Positions 17,475 to 30,095 are shown, numbered from the stretch's first letter. The stretch: 35,052 nt of DNA from Aquisalimonas sp. (GCA_007126095.1 SLBZ01000062.1:1-35052); one strand, 5' to 3'. Program-made: numbers and translations. The notes: generated by a model from the sequence alone, not told the origin.

Positions 17475-18125
17475 ATGTCCGACAACGAAATCGCCAATGC
17501 CCCCGGCACCGCCATCGCCCAGCGCTTCCGAAGCTTTCTGCCGGTGGTGGTGGACGTGGAGACCGGCGGCCTGAACGCGCAGACCGACGCCCTGCTGCAG
17601 ATCGCCGCGGTCATTCTGCGCATAGATGACCAGGGCCAGATCCACCGGGCCGAGACCCACGCGCTGCACGTGCGGCCGTTCGAGGGCGCCAACATCGACC
17701 CCAAATCCCTGGAGATCAACGGCATCGACCCGGATCATCCCCTGCGCATCGCCTACGGCGAGCAGGACGCTCTGGGCCGGGTCTTCAAGCCGATCCGCCA
17801 GGAAATCCGCGACACGGGCTGCACCCGCGCCATTCTGGTGGGCCACAATGCCACGTTCGACCTCAATTTCCTCAACGCCGCCGTGGAACGCTCCGGTATC
17901 CGGCGCAACCCGTTCCACCCGTTCGGCAGCTTCGATACCGCGACCCTGGCCGGTCTGGCATTCGGCCAGACCGTCCTCGCCAAGGCGCTGAAGACCGCCG
18001 GCATGGGCTGGGACGGCAAGGAAGCGCACTCGGCGGTCTACGATGCGGAGAAAACCGCCGATCTCTTCTGCGAAATCGTCAACCTCTGGGACAACCACAT
18101 CGGCATCCCCAACGGCCACGGTTGA
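17475..18125 (+). CDS. rnt: Ribonuclease T
   Basis: The 216-residue DEDD-family 3'-5' exoribonuclease trims the 3' ends of tRNA and other stable RNAs. Exo I is VVVDVETGGLN (Asp27, Glu29), Exo II is LVGHNATFDLNFLNAA and Exo III is HSAVYDAEKTADLF with its His and Asp. Length and the FDTATLAGLAFGQTVLAKA segment match RNase T rather than the DNA polymerase epsilon subunit. The gene follows pyrC closely; only a weak GGGAAA precedes the ATG. Downstream, about 100 bases separate it from the envelope operon. Confidence 0.96.
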   Translation: MSDNEIANAPGTAIAQRFRSFLPVVVDVETGGLNAQTDALLQIAAVILRIDDQGQIHRAETHALHVRPFEGANIDPKSLEINGIDPDHPLRIAYGEQDALGRVFKPIRQEIRDTGCTRAILVGHNATFDLNFLNAAVERSGIRRNPFHPFGSFDTATLAGLAFGQTVLAKALKTAGMGWDGKEAHSAVYDAEKTADLFCEIVNLWDNHIGIPNGHG

Positions 18126-18227
18126 ATCGGGCCGGTGGCTTGACAGCCGCCGGCCGGGAATGTCTCCCTGAGGGCAAAAGACCGGCGGCCCGCTCGCCCG
18201 TCACTGATATGGGAGCCGCACCGACCC

Positions 18228-19457
18228 GTGGCCGCTGCTTTTCCCCGACTTCCGTTCCTGATGATTGCCGCAGCCACCATGCTGCTTGGCGGCTGCCTTA
18301 CCGATTCCCACAGCCCCGAGAGCTGCCGTTACGCCGTCACCCAGGATCTGGATGACGGCCGCTACCAGCGCGTACTGGACCGCGTGGACAGCCGCGCCTG
18401 TCAGGCGGCCATGTCGCCCCAGGAGCGGGATCTGAACCGCGCCGCCGCCTATATCGGGCTCGCCGGTTACGATCTCGTGGACATCGTCAACATCGTCATC
18501 GGTGCGGACCGACCCCAGGAGGATCAGGACAAGGCCCTGGAGGTCCTGCGCGCACTGCGCGGGCTGGGCACCGAACGACGCGGCCTGCGCTTCCTCGATC
18601 TCTCCACGGAATCCCATCAGCGCATGGTGAACGCGTTTCCCGATGGCCTGAATGAGGCGTGCCGGCGCCAGAACCGGCCTCTGCTGAGCGATCTGCAGCA
18701 GGACGCCTGTTTCATCAGCGGGCTGGTGGCGTACGCTCGGTTCGTGCGCTCGGTGGTGCTGCTGCTCGGGGATCAGCTGGACGTCTGGCTGGACCGCAGC
18801 CGGCTGACCTGCGACAACGACCGCAGTGCCAGCGGCATCCCCGACGACGCCGAGATCACGGCGTGCGCCATCCAGGTGCGCGACGATCTGGATCAGGGCA
18901 GCGGCACCTGCCAGGCAGCGGGAACCCATGACGGCCAGGCGACAGGCGCAGTCACCTGGGAAACGCTGGCGGCCCACCCGGAACTGACGTTCCTGGAGTC
19001 CGGTGCCTTGTTCGCCAATCTGCAGCCCATCCGCGTCTCGGTCGCTCCCGGAGACGCCTGCCAGGGCCGGTCGTCGCGCGAGGGCCTGCGGCTGATCCAG
19101 GAGGAGGCGCCAGACACCTCCGTGGCCATCATGGACGGCTTCTGCGAGGTGGAGACGACCCGCGGGTGCACCGGGCCCGACCCGGACGCCGGCTGCTGGC
19201 CCTGCCCGGTGCCGCGCGCCCAACGCTTCGGTGCCATCACCGTCCAGGATACGACCCTGGACACGCTCAACCTCACCGCAGAGCACCTGATCGGCGTGTC
19301 GTCCGAACGCGAGCGCGAGCAGGCGCTGGCAACCCTGAACGGCATTCGCGAGGAGATCTGCGAACCGTTGGCCGGTACGGCCAACGCCTGCCCCGAGGAT
19401 ACGGACGGCGTACTGGAAATCACCAAATCAGCGCTACAGGAGTATCTGCGGCGATGA
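18228..19457 (+). CDS. Predicted lipoprotein of unknown function (first gene of envelope operon)
   Basis: The 409-residue product starts with a lipoprotein signal peptide: a hydrophobic stretch and lipobox LGGC with Cys23 as the lipidated residue. The remainder is mostly helical, with many acidic residues and about 15 Cys, for instance GCTGPDPDAGCWPCP near residue 315-330. This suggests disulfides in the periplasm. I do not recognise a family. The early part (residues 30-160) looks like TPR-like helix pairs. The start is a GTG at 18228 with GGGAG 12 bases upstream; the ATG at codon 12 would lose the signal's basic end. Its stop overlaps the next start (ATGA), so it is translationally coupled to the outer-membrane protein gene. 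Confidence 0.82.
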   Translation: MAAAFPRLPFLMIAAATMLLGGCLTDSHSPESCRYAVTQDLDDGRYQRVLDRVDSRACQAAMSPQERDLNRAAAYIGLAGYDLVDIVNIVIGADRPQEDQDKALEVLRALRGLGTERRGLRFLDLSTESHQRMVNAFPDGLNEACRRQNRPLLSDLQQDACFISGLVAYARFVRSVVLLLGDQLDVWLDRSRLTCDNDRSASGIPDDAEITACAIQVRDDLDQGSGTCQAAGTHDGQATGAVTWETLAAHPELTFLESGALFANLQPIRVSVAPGDACQGRSSREGLRLIQEEAPDTSVAIMDGFCEVETTRGCTGPDPDAGCWPCPVPRAQRFGAITVQDTTLDTLNLTAEHLIGVSSEREREQALATLNGIREEICEPLAGTANACPEDTDGVLEITKSALQEYLRR

Positions 19458-20572
19458 GGTGGCGCCTGCTCACTGGCCTGATAGCGTGCTGCTTTTCTGT
19501 CCCTGCCGTGGCGCTGAACCAGTCCTACCCGGTGGTCTACCAGTCCCCGCGCGCCCTGGGCATGGGCGGCACCGACGTGGCCATCGGCGGCGACCCGGAC
19601 GCCCTGTTCAGCAACCCGGCCGGCCTCGGCGGCATGCAACCCGGCTGGCAAACCCTGCCACTGGTGGCGACGGTGGGCAGTTCCCGTCGCTCGGAGTCGT
19701 TCATCCGGGATTTCCGTGCCGCGCTGGACGAAGACACCCCCGAGGAGCAACGCACCGAACTCTCGGACCTGGTTCGCAATTACCGCGGCCGGAACCTGCA
19801 CGCCGATGGCAACGTGGTCCCCAACATCAGTTGGCGGGGCCGGGAGTGGGCCGTCAGTGCGGCTTGGCTGGGCACCGCCCGGTTCGACGGACGCACCCAC
19901 CAGGGCTTCGGGGATCAGGGGCTGATCTCCCTGGACGCACGCACGCTGTCCGGCCCCGTGCTGGGTGTCGCCCACCAGTCCGGACGCTGGTCCACCGGCG
20001 TTGCAGTCAAGACGCTGCGCAAACGCCGGGTCCGGGAGACGTATTCGGTCCGGGAGCTGGTGGAGCTGACCGAGGAGGGGGGCGACATCAGTGACGACGT
20101 GCAGTCGGGCCATGCGTCGGCGATGGATGTGGGCATCCAGTACGACCTGGCGCCCGGGTACCACTGGCAGCCCCGCGTGGGCGCGGTGATCCGCAACGTC
20201 GGCGACCTGGACTTCGGCGGCGCCGGGCGCATTCCGCAGTCCGTGGCGGCGGGAATCGCCGTGGAGCCTCCCGCCTCGGGCACGGCGCGGATTCAGCTCA
20301 GCGCCGAGTATGCCGACCTGCTGCACGACCTCGGCGACGACAGCGACCACCTCAAACGCCTGCGCCTGGGCGGCCAGTGGTATCTCTGGGAGCGCCGGCG
20401 CCATGCGCTCGCACTGCGGGCGGGCCTGTATCAGCGAGCCCTGACCGCCGGCGTCGACCTGCGCGTGCAGATGCTGCGCATCGGCCTGATGACCTACGCC
20501 GAGGAACAGGGGGCGTTCGCCGGGCAGGACAGCGACCGACGGTACGTTCTGACCGTTGGCCTGGGACTCTGA
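19454..20572 (+). CDS. Outer-membrane beta-barrel protein, TraF/FadL-like (conjugal transfer TraF_2 type)
   Basis: The 372-residue protein has a Sec signal peptide ending near AVA-LNQS (about residue 20). It continues YPVVYQSPRALGMGGTDVAIGGDPDALFSNPAGLGGM, the N-terminal pattern of FadL/PorV/TraF-type barrels: an early GMGG followed by SNPAGL. The rest alternates short amphipathic strands (WAVSAAWLGTARFDG, GVAVKTLRKRRVRETYSV, RIQLSAEYADLL), and the last residues RRYVLTVGLGL form a C-terminal strand. It probably inserts in the outer membrane; the ligand is unknown. It overlaps the upstream lipoprotein gene by four bases and is followed after 15 bases by a second lipoprotein gene, so the three products may form one complex. 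Confidence 0.82.
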   Translation: MRWRLLTGLIACCFSVPAVALNQSYPVVYQSPRALGMGGTDVAIGGDPDALFSNPAGLGGMQPGWQTLPLVATVGSSRRSESFIRDFRAALDEDTPEEQRTELSDLVRNYRGRNLHADGNVVPNISWRGREWAVSAAWLGTARFDGRTHQGFGDQGLISLDARTLSGPVLGVAHQSGRWSTGVAVKTLRKRRVRETYSVRELVELTEEGGDISDDVQSGHASAMDVGIQYDLAPGYHWQPRVGAVIRNVGDLDFGGAGRIPQSVAAGIAVEPPASGTARIQLSAEYADLLHDLGDDSDHLKRLRLGGQWYLWERRRHALALRAGLYQRALTAGVDLRVQMLRIGLMTYAEEQGAFAGQDSDRRYVLTVGLGL

Positions 20573-20587
20573 AGCGGAGGAAACACG

Positions 20588-20995
20588 ATGGTTCGAATCC
20601 TGGTCATGGCCGGGCTCTGTCTGGCCCTCGCGGGCTGCTCCACGGTACCGACGTATGTGTCGTACGACCGCTACGACGCCTACGCGTCCGACCGCGCGGG
20701 GAACCGCACCTACAAGGAGGTGGCGCCGATCCGGGTCACACGGCGCGGCCACCTGTGGGAGCGCTGCGGGCAGATCGCCGTGCGGGTCATGGATGAGATG
20801 AAGGCCCGCAAGGAGCGCGCCCGCGGGGATGCCCTGGTCCATGTCCGCTGGCGCGACCACCGCACCGCGCAGATGTCCACCATTCCGCGCTGCACCCAGG
20901 AGTGGGGATGGGCGGCCCTGGCCGGCGTGGGAGCGCTCGGCCCTTGGGCTCAGGTGGCCCACGCCGAAGCGTTGATCGTGCGCTTCGAGGACTGA
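20588..20995 (+). CDS. Small predicted lipoprotein
   Basis: The 135-residue product has a short signal peptide with lipobox LAGC (lipidated Cys17). A conserved-looking core follows with two Cys (ERCGQIAVRVMDEMKARKERARGDALVHVRWRD and PRCTQEWGWAAL), then a small hydrophobic Gly/Ala segment near the C-terminus. I do not recognise it; the size and the paired Cys suggest a periplasmic lipoprotein with one disulfide. GGAGGA lies about eight bases before the ATG. It is the last gene of the envelope operon and is followed by three palindromic repeats. Confidence 0.8.
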   Translation: MVRILVMAGLCLALAGCSTVPTYVSYDRYDAYASDRAGNRTYKEVAPIRVTRRGHLWERCGQIAVRVMDEMKARKERARGDALVHVRWRDHRTAQMSTIPRCTQEWGWAALAGVGALGPWAQVAHAEALIVRFED

Positions 20996-21020
20996 CGGTG
21001 CGCGGAGACCTCAGGGACCT

Positions 21021-21135
21021 GGTAGACCTGAAGGTCTACCCTACGTCTGCTGAGGGATCTGGTGGGCCTGAAGGTCCACCCTACGGGCCGCATTGCGGAG
21101 TTTCATGATGCGTAGGTTGGACCTTCAGGTCCAAC
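21021..21135. repeat. Cluster of three palindromic GGTGGAC-type repeats with compensatory arm changes
   Basis: Copies lie at 21021-21040 (GGTAGACCTGAAGGTCTACC), 21061-21080 (GGTGGGCCTGAAGGTCCACC) and 21116-21135 (GTTGGACCTTCAGGTCCAAC). The first two carry the CTACG flank on the right, the last CGTAGG on the left. In the first and third copies, both sides of one base pair have changed, so pairing is kept. They lie between the envelope operon and the convergent sodA gene. Confidence 0.9.
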
Positions 21136-21167
21136 ACCCCTGCGTCCGCTCCGCCACGCACCCCACT

Positions 21168-21193
21168 AAAAAACCCCGCCGGAGCGGGGTTTT
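21168..21193 (-). terminator. Intrinsic terminator of sodA (possibly bidirectional)
   Basis: AAAACCCCGC and GCGGGGTTTT form a 10-bp stem with a CGGA loop. On the minus strand it ends in six T residues, 21 bases past the sodA stop. On the plus strand the T-run is only four, so it would be weaker for the envelope operon. Confidence 0.9.
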
Positions 21194-21213
21194 CGGTCAG
21201 AACAAACTGTAGC

Positions 21214-21840
21214 TTACTTCGCTGCGGCGAACCGCTTGGCCACATCGTCCCAATTCACCACGTTCCAGAACGCCGAGATGTAGTCCGGCCGACGGTTCTG
21301 GTAGTTGAGGTAGTAGGCGTGCTCCCACACGTCCAGACCCAGCAGCGGCGTTCCGGGAACCTCGGCGATGTCCTCCATCAGCGGGCTGTCCTGGTTCGGC
21401 GTGGAGGTGACGCGCAGCTTGCCGCTGCCGTCCAGCACCAGCCAGGCCCAGCCGGAACCGAACCGGCCCACGGCGGCGTTGCCGAACTCTTCCTTGAACG
21501 CATCCAGGCTGCCGAAGGCGCCCTTGATGGCATCGGCCAGCTCACCGGACGGCTCGCCGCCGCCGTTCGGGCTCATCATCTGCCAGAACATGGTGTGGTT
21601 GGCGTGACCGCCACCATTGTTACGCACCGGCGTCTGGATGTCTGCCGGCAGGTCCTTGATGCGCTTGATCAGCTCGTTCACGGGCTTGGACGCGAGGTCC
21701 GGATGGCTCTCGACGGCCGCATTGAGCTTGGTCACGTAGGTGTTGTGGTGCTTGCCATGGTGGATCTCCATGGTCTTGGCATCAATGTGCGGCTCAAGCG
21801 CATTGTGCGCATAAGGGAGATCCGGAAGATCGTAAGCCAT
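21214..21840 (-). CDS. sodA: Superoxide dismutase, Mn-type (or cambialistic Mn/Fe)
   Basis: The 208-residue enzyme dismutates superoxide. Metal ligands are His27 ([10 protein letters not shown]), His82 ([10 protein letters not shown]), Asp170 and His174 ([11 protein letters not shown]). The outer-sphere residues favour manganese: Gly in NNGGGHANH and Gln150 in TPNQDSPL. Iron enzymes usually carry AAQVWNH and no such Gln. Annotation pipelines often call such proteins sodB, so the metal should be regarded as probable only. AGGAGG eight bases before the ATG fixes the start. The gene is downstream of grxD on the same strand, but a hairpin lies between them, so it is likely expressed on its own. 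Confidence 0.93.
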   Translation of the reverse strand: MAYDLPDLPYAHNALEPHIDAKTMEIHHGKHHNTYVTKLNAAVESHPDLASKPVNELIKRIKDLPADIQTPVRNNGGGHANHTMFWQMMSPNGGGEPSGELADAIKGAFGSLDAFKEEFGNAAVGRFGSGWAWLVLDGSGKLRVTSTPNQDSPLMEDIAEVPGTPLLGLDVWEHAYYLNYQNRRPDYISAFWNVVNWDDVAKRFAAAK

Positions 21841-21989
21841 TGTGCTGCCTCCTTGGTTGCAAAAACGTCTGCAGCGCGATCGCGATGGCCGCGCCGCAAT
21901 CGAATGCGGTTGTTATCGGGCGCTACCCAAGCACGTGCGGGCGGGCTCAGTCGTTTTCAACACCCCCGTATAGCACACCGCAACGACAA

Positions 21990-22015
21990 ACGCCCCGACC
22001 AAGGAGCCAGGGCGT
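21990..22015 (-). terminator. Probable terminator of grxD
   Basis: ACGCCC and GGGCGT form a 6-bp stem with a 14-base interior. On the minus strand it is followed by TTGTCGTT, about 30 bases after the grxD stop. The stem is short and the T-run broken, so the call is moderate. Confidence 0.45.
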
Positions 22016-22044
22016 CAATCGATCGATGCGCACAGACGGCCGTT

Positions 22045-22377
22045 TCAGGCGTCGCTGCGCGCCGCGCCGGCGTCCTGGACCAGCTTCTCCAGATCGCCGC
22101 TCTCATACATCTCGAGGATGATATCGCAGCCGCCCACAAGCTCGCCGTTGACGTAGAGCTGGGGAATGGTGGGCCAGTCGCCGAAATCCTTGATGCCCTG
22201 ACGGATCCGCTCGTCTTCGAGCACGTTCACGTAGGCGAACTCCGCCTCACAGCCCGCCAGCGCCTGGGACGCCTTCATGGAGAAGCCGCACTGGGGGAAC
22301 TGGGGCGTTCCCTTCATGAACAGAATCACCGGGTGGCTTTCCACCTGCTTCTTGATGGCTTCCTGAACCTCATCCAT
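22045..22377 (-). CDS. grxD: Monothiol glutaredoxin (Grx4 family)
   Basis: The 110-residue product is a cytoplasmic CGFS-type glutaredoxin that carries or transfers 2Fe-2S clusters with glutathione. The active site is QFPQCGFSMKA (Cys30). WPTIPQLYVNGELVGGCDI (about 68-86) holds the cis-Pro and the GSH-binding GG-CD motif. Length is normal. It is divergent from gdhA, with 226 bases between the starts. A likely promoter lies at 22457-22486. Nearness of grxD, rnt, pyrC, argG and argF recalls the Pseudomonas arrangement. Confidence 0.95.
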   Translation of the reverse strand: MDEVQEAIKKQVESHPVILFMKGTPQFPQCGFSMKASQALAGCEAEFAYVNVLEDERIRQGIKDFGDWPTIPQLYVNGELVGGCDIILEMYESGDLEKLVQDAGAARSDA

Positions 22378-22456
22378 TACCTGGAACCTCTTTCGTCGTC
22401 GGGGCGCCGCCGGCCGCGTCTGCGCGACGAAGGCGTACGTCGTTAATCATGTATCC

Positions 22457-22490
22457 AGTATACCCGTTGGTGATAGCCGTTGAAAACGGC
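22457..22490 (-). promoter_or_regulatory. Promoter of grxD with overlapping palindrome
   Basis: On the minus strand TTTTCA (22486-22481), an 18-base spacer and TATACT (22462-22457) form a good sigma70-like promoter about 80 bases before grxD. The inverted repeat CCGTT-GAA-AACGG (22478-22490) covers the -35, so a repressor or activator site is possible. Confidence 0.45.
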
Positions 22491-22495
22491 GATAA

Positions 22496-26597
<4,102 letters not shown>

Positions 26598-26675
26598 CAT
26601 CACTCCCCGCAGTCATCGCCCGCCAGGCACCATGCCACATCGGGTCGTATGCACCCACCTGTCACAGCCAGTTCC

Positions 26676-26704
26676 TTGCCGCAGCGCCGACCCGTTCCTA
26701 TAAT
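26676..26704 (+). promoter_or_regulatory. Sigma70 promoter of the argD-argF-chrA operon
   Basis: TTGCCG (26676-26681), a 17-base spacer and a consensus TATAAT (26699-26704) make the best promoter in the window. Transcription should start near 26711, about 80 bases before argD and directly in front of the hairpin described next. Confidence 0.8.
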
Positions 26705-26713
26705 CGGCACCTC

Positions 26714-26777
26714 AGGCAGTCTCCGTCGGGATGCCGCCGCACATGCGGCTCCTTCGGCGCTGCCTTTTTTCTTTTTT
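26714..26777 (+). terminator. Intrinsic-terminator-like structure in the argD leader (attenuator or sRNA end)
   Basis: AGGCAG (26714-26719) pairs with CTGCCT (26760-26765). Inside, GCCGC-ACAT-GCGGC (26736-26749) forms a 5-bp hairpin. The outer stem runs straight into TTTTTTCTTTTTT (26765-26777). The structure begins about three bases after the predicted transcription start and ends 14 bases before the argD ATG. No plus-strand gene lies upstream for it to terminate, so it should regulate argD or end a short RNA of about 65 bases. Confidence 0.7.
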
Positions 26778-26791
26778 GCGGGACACCTGCC

Positions 26792-27973
26792 ATGAACCAT
26801 GGACTGATGCAGACCTACGGCCGGCTGCCCGTGCGCTTCCAGCGCGGCAGCGGCGCCTGGCTTTGGGACGACAATGACAACGCCTATCTGGACGCCCTGA
26901 GCGGGATCGCCGTGTGCGGCCTGGGCCATGCCCACCCGCGCGTCACAGCTGCCCTGCAGAAGCAGGCGGAGACCCTGCTGCACACCTCCAACCTCTACGG
27001 CGTCCCGCTGCAGGAGCAGCTGGCCGAGGCCCTGTGCGCGCGCACGGCCATGAACAGTGTGTTCTTCTGCAATTCCGGCGCCGAAGCCAATGAGGCCGCC
27101 ATCAAGCTGGCGCGGCTTCACGGGGCGAACCGGCAGATCACCGAACCGAAGATCCTGGTGATGGAGAACGCCTTCCACGGGCGCACCCTCGCCGCCCTCG
27201 CGGCCACCGGCAACACCAGGGCCCAGGAGGGATTCGGGCCATTGCCGGCCGGGTTCATCCGCGTCCCCTACAACGACCTCTCGGCAATCGACGCCGCTGC
27301 GGCGGCGCATGACGGCATCGTTGCAATCCTGGCGGAGCCCATCCAGGGGGAAGGCGGCGTGCGCGTGCCGGATGCCGGCTACCTCCAGGCCCTGCGCGAG
27401 CGGTGCGACGCCCGCGGCTGGCTGCTCATGCTGGATGAAGTGCAGACCGGCGTCGGCCGCACTGGCGCCTGGCTGGCCAGCCAGCACGAGAACGTGATCC
27501 CCGATGTGCTCACCCTGGCGAAAGGGCTGGGCAACGGGGTGCCCATCGGCGCGTGTCTGGCCCGCGGCGCGGCAGCCGAGGTGCTTGGCCCGGGCAGCCA
27601 CGGCTCCACCTTCGGCGGCAATCCACTGGCCGCCAGTGCTGCACTGGCGGTCATCGAGGCGCTGGACGCCGATGGCCTGCTGGCGCGGGCGGAAGCGCTC
27701 GGCGAGCGCCTGCAGCGCCGCTTCCGCGATGCACTGGCCAGCGAGCCCGCGGTTATGGACATCCGCGGCCGCGGACTGATGCTCGCCATCGAGCTGGACC
27801 GCCCGTGCGGCGATCTGGTCAAGCGGGCCCTGGACGATCACTTACTGATCAACGTCACGGCACAGTCGGTGATCCGGCTGCTGCCGCCCTTGATCATTTC
27901 CGATGACGAGGCCGACCGGATCGGCGATCAGGTGATCGCTCTCATCCGCGACTTCGTCAACGACGCGAGGTAA
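26792..27973 (+). CDS. argD: Acetylornithine aminotransferase
   Basis: The 393-residue class III PLP aminotransferase converts N-acetylglutamate semialdehyde and glutamate to acetylornithine and 2-oxoglutarate; many also serve in lysine synthesis. It has [15 protein letters not shown] (94-108), the PLP-contacting [12 protein letters not shown] (Asp215), the Schiff-base lysine in [12 protein letters not shown] (Lys244) and [11 protein letters not shown]. Its start is the ATG at 26792, where the conserved domain begins. The open frame continues far upstream antisense to the kinase-like gene, but only this start lies after the promoter. The ribosome site (GCGGGA) is weak and adjoins the terminator-like T-run. 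argF follows after four bases. Confidence 0.94.
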   Translation: MNHGLMQTYGRLPVRFQRGSGAWLWDDNDNAYLDALSGIAVCGLGHAHPRVTAALQKQAETLLHTSNLYGVPLQEQLAEALCARTAMNSVFFCNSGAEANEAAIKLARLHGANRQITEPKILVMENAFHGRTLAALAATGNTRAQEGFGPLPAGFIRVPYNDLSAIDAAAAAHDGIVAILAEPIQGEGGVRVPDAGYLQALRERCDARGWLLMLDEVQTGVGRTGAWLASQHENVIPDVLTLAKGLGNGVPIGACLARGAAAEVLGPGSHGSTFGGNPLAASAALAVIEALDADGLLARAEALGERLQRRFRDALASEPAVMDIRGRGLMLAIELDRPCGDLVKRALDDHLLINVTAQSVIRLLPPLIISDDEADRIGDQVIALIRDFVNDAR

Positions 27974-27977
27974 CGCC

Positions 27978-28886
27978 ATGACCGCCGGTCATTTTCTCAC
28001 CCTGCGGGATTTCACCCCGGACGCCCTGCACCAGCTCATCCGCCGCGCGCGGGACCTGAAGGCGCTGCGCGAGCGCGGCGAGCTGCACGAACCGCTGCGC
28101 GGCAAGGTGCTCGGCATGGTGTTCGAGAAGTCGTCCACCCGCACCCGAGTCTCCTTCGAGGCGGGCATGAACCAGCTCGGCGGCAGCGCCATCTTCCTCA
28201 GCCCCCGGGACAGTCAGCTCGGACGCGGCGAACCGGTGGAGGACACCGCGCGGGTGCTCTCGCGCATGGTCGACGCTGTCATGATCCGGACATTCGCCCA
28301 CGACACACTGGAGCGGTTTGCGGCCTACTCCGCCGTACCGGTGATCAACGGGCTGTCGGACAGCTTCCACCCGTGTCAGCTGCTGGCGGACATCCAGACC
28401 TTCGTGGAGCACCGCGGCAGCATCCAGGGGCGTACGGTGGCGTGGATCGGTGATGGCAACAACATGTGTCACTCCTACATCAACGCAGCCGCACTGTTCG
28501 ACTTCCAGCTGCGCATCGGCTGCCCGGAAGGCTTCGACCCGGACCCGGACATCGTGGCCACAGCGCCGGAGCGCGTCTCCGTCCACCGTGAACCGGCAGA
28601 AGCCGTTGCCGGTGCGGATCTGGTGGTGACCGACGTCTGGGCCAGCATGGGCCAGGAGGAAGAACAGAAACGCCGGGAGCTGGCGTTTGCGCCCTACCGC
28701 GTCACTGCGGCACTGATGGCAGCGGCGGCGGACGACGCGCTGTTCATGCACTGCCTGCCCGCCCACCGCGGCGAGGAAGTGGACGCCGACGTCATCGACG
28801 GGCCGCAGTCGGTGGTCTGGGATGAGGCGGAGAACCGCCTGCATGCACAGAAGGCACTGCTGGAACAGCTCATGCTGAAGGAGTAA
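27978..28886 (+). CDS. argF: Ornithine carbamoyltransferase
   Basis: The 302-residue enzyme makes citrulline from ornithine and carbamoyl phosphate. The carbamoyl-phosphate loop is SSTRTR (52-57). [11 protein letters not shown] and the ornithine-binding [13 protein letters not shown] and [12 protein letters not shown] are all intact. Length and motifs indicate the anabolic form. It starts four bases after argD, with GAGG preceding the ATG, and is followed by chrA after two bases. The two arginine genes therefore form one transcript, while argG sits 14 kb away. Regulation presumably comes through the argD promoter and leader. Confidence 0.96.
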   Translation: MTAGHFLTLRDFTPDALHQLIRRARDLKALRERGELHEPLRGKVLGMVFEKSSTRTRVSFEAGMNQLGGSAIFLSPRDSQLGRGEPVEDTARVLSRMVDAVMIRTFAHDTLERFAAYSAVPVINGLSDSFHPCQLLADIQTFVEHRGSIQGRTVAWIGDGNNMCHSYINAAALFDFQLRIGCPEGFDPDPDIVATAPERVSVHREPAEAVAGADLVVTDVWASMGQEEEQKRRELAFAPYRVTAALMAAAADDALFMHCLPAHRGEEVDADVIDGPQSVVWDEAENRLHAQKALLEQLMLKE

Positions 28887-28888
28887 CC

Positions 28889-30094
28889 ATGGGCCTGGGA
28901 CCGGAAGTACGGCGCCGCTCGGCGCTGGAGGTCTTTCTGGTCTTTCTCGGCCTGGGCCTGAGCTCCTTCGGTGGGCCTGTCGCCCATCTCGGCTATTACC
29001 GCGAGGCGCTGGTCCAGCGGCGCCAGTGGCTGAGCGACCAGCAGTACGGCCAGATCGTCGCCCTGTGCCAGTTCCTTCCCGGCCCCAGCAGCAGCCAGGT
29101 GGGCCAGGCCATCGGCCTGGTTCGCGCCGGCCTTCCCGGGCTCTTCGGGGCCTGGCTCGGTTTCACCCTCCCCTCCGCCATCATCATGATTGGCCTGGCC
29201 GTCGCTCTCGGCACCGCAGGGCCAGAGGCGCTGACAGGCGCCGGCTGGCTACACGGCCTGAAACTGGCCGCAGTGGCGGTGGTGGCTCAGGCGGTGATCA
29301 ACATGGCACGCTCGCTGGCGCCGGACTGGCAGCGGGCGTTGATCGTGGTGGCAGCCACCGCCGTGGCACTGGTCTGGGCCCACCCGCTCGGCCAGGTCTC
29401 GGCCCTGATCATTGGCGGGCTGCTGGCATTCGTGCTGCCCATGCAGGCGCAGGCCACGGCCACCGCCGGCGGCCTCGAAATCCCGCTCGGCCGACGGACC
29501 GCCAACATCAGCCTGTTGCTGTTCTTCGGCGCCCTGGGCGGCCTGCCGCTGCTGGCCGCACTCTTTCCCGGTGGCCTCACCGGCCTGATCGACGGCGTCT
29601 TCCGTGCCGGATCGCTCGTGTTCGGTGGCGGGCATGTGGTACTGCCACTGCTGGAGCGGGAAGTGGCCGCTCCAGCAGGGGTCGACAGCAGCAGCTTCCT
29701 GGCAGGCTACGGTGTGGCACAGGCGCTGCCGGGGCCGCTGTTCAGCTTTGCCGGCTACCTGGGGGCCGAGGCGCAGCCGCACATGCCCATCATCGGTGGC
29801 ATTATCGCGATCATCGCCATCTTCCTGCCTGGCACGCTGCTGCTGGTGGGCGTCCTTCCGTGGTGGGGCCGAATCAGTGGCGTCGCCACGATCCGGCGCG
29901 CCGTCGCTGGCGTGAACGCCGGCGTCGTCGGCCTGCTGGCGGCCATACTCTGGGACCCGGTGATCCGTATCGGCATCACCGGGCTGACCGAATTCGCCAT
30001 TGCCGCCGTCGCCTTCGGCCTGCTCATGGGCACACGGTTTCCGGTCTACCTGCTGGTGCCGGCGTGCGCCGCCGCGGGGTGGCTACTGCTGTAA
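28889..30094 (+). CDS. chrA: Chromate transporter ChrA family, two-domain
   Basis: The 401-residue inner-membrane protein belongs to the CHR family, whose characterised members export chromate. Both halves of the duplicated architecture are visible. The N-terminal half has SSFGGPVAHLGYYRE (25-39) and FLPGPSSSQ (62-70). The C-terminal half has FGGGHVVLPLLEREV (245-259) and ALPGPLFSFAGYLGA (279-293). About ten membrane spans are expected. AAGGAG, which lies inside the end of argF, precedes the ATG by seven bases. It thus appears as the third gene of the arginine operon, an unusual placement. Its stop is one base from the end of the convergent lipoprotein gene. Confidence 0.94.
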   Translation: MGLGPEVRRRSALEVFLVFLGLGLSSFGGPVAHLGYYREALVQRRQWLSDQQYGQIVALCQFLPGPSSSQVGQAIGLVRAGLPGLFGAWLGFTLPSAIIMIGLAVALGTAGPEALTGAGWLHGLKLAAVAVVAQAVINMARSLAPDWQRALIVVAATAVALVWAHPLGQVSALIIGGLLAFVLPMQAQATATAGGLEIPLGRRTANISLLLFFGALGGLPLLAALFPGGLTGLIDGVFRAGSLVFGGGHVVLPLLEREVAAPAGVDSSSFLAGYGVAQALPGPLFSFAGYLGAEAQPHMPIIGGIIAIIAIFLPGTLLLVGVLPWWGRISGVATIRRAVAGVNAGVVGLLAAILWDPVIRIGITGLTEFAIAAVAFGLLMGTRFPVYLLVPACAAAGWLLL

Positions 30095-30095
30095 G

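Noticed and set aside
20591..20601. GGTTCGAATCC, a tRNA T-arm-like motif
   Set aside because: No acceptor stem, anticodon arm or CCA end can be folded around it. It is the start of a lipoprotein gene with a good signal peptide.
21214..21840. Iron-type superoxide dismutase (sodB)
   Set aside because: GGGHANH and the Gln in NQDSPL are the manganese-type arrangement, and the AAQVWNH of iron enzymes is absent.
26731..26874. Short open frame (ATG at 26731) with three Arg codons just before the argD leader T-run, as a possible attenuator leader peptide
   Set aside because: It has no ribosome site at proper spacing, runs through the hairpin and past the argD start in another frame, and Arg codons are common at this GC content. 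The leader structure is kept as a finding without it.
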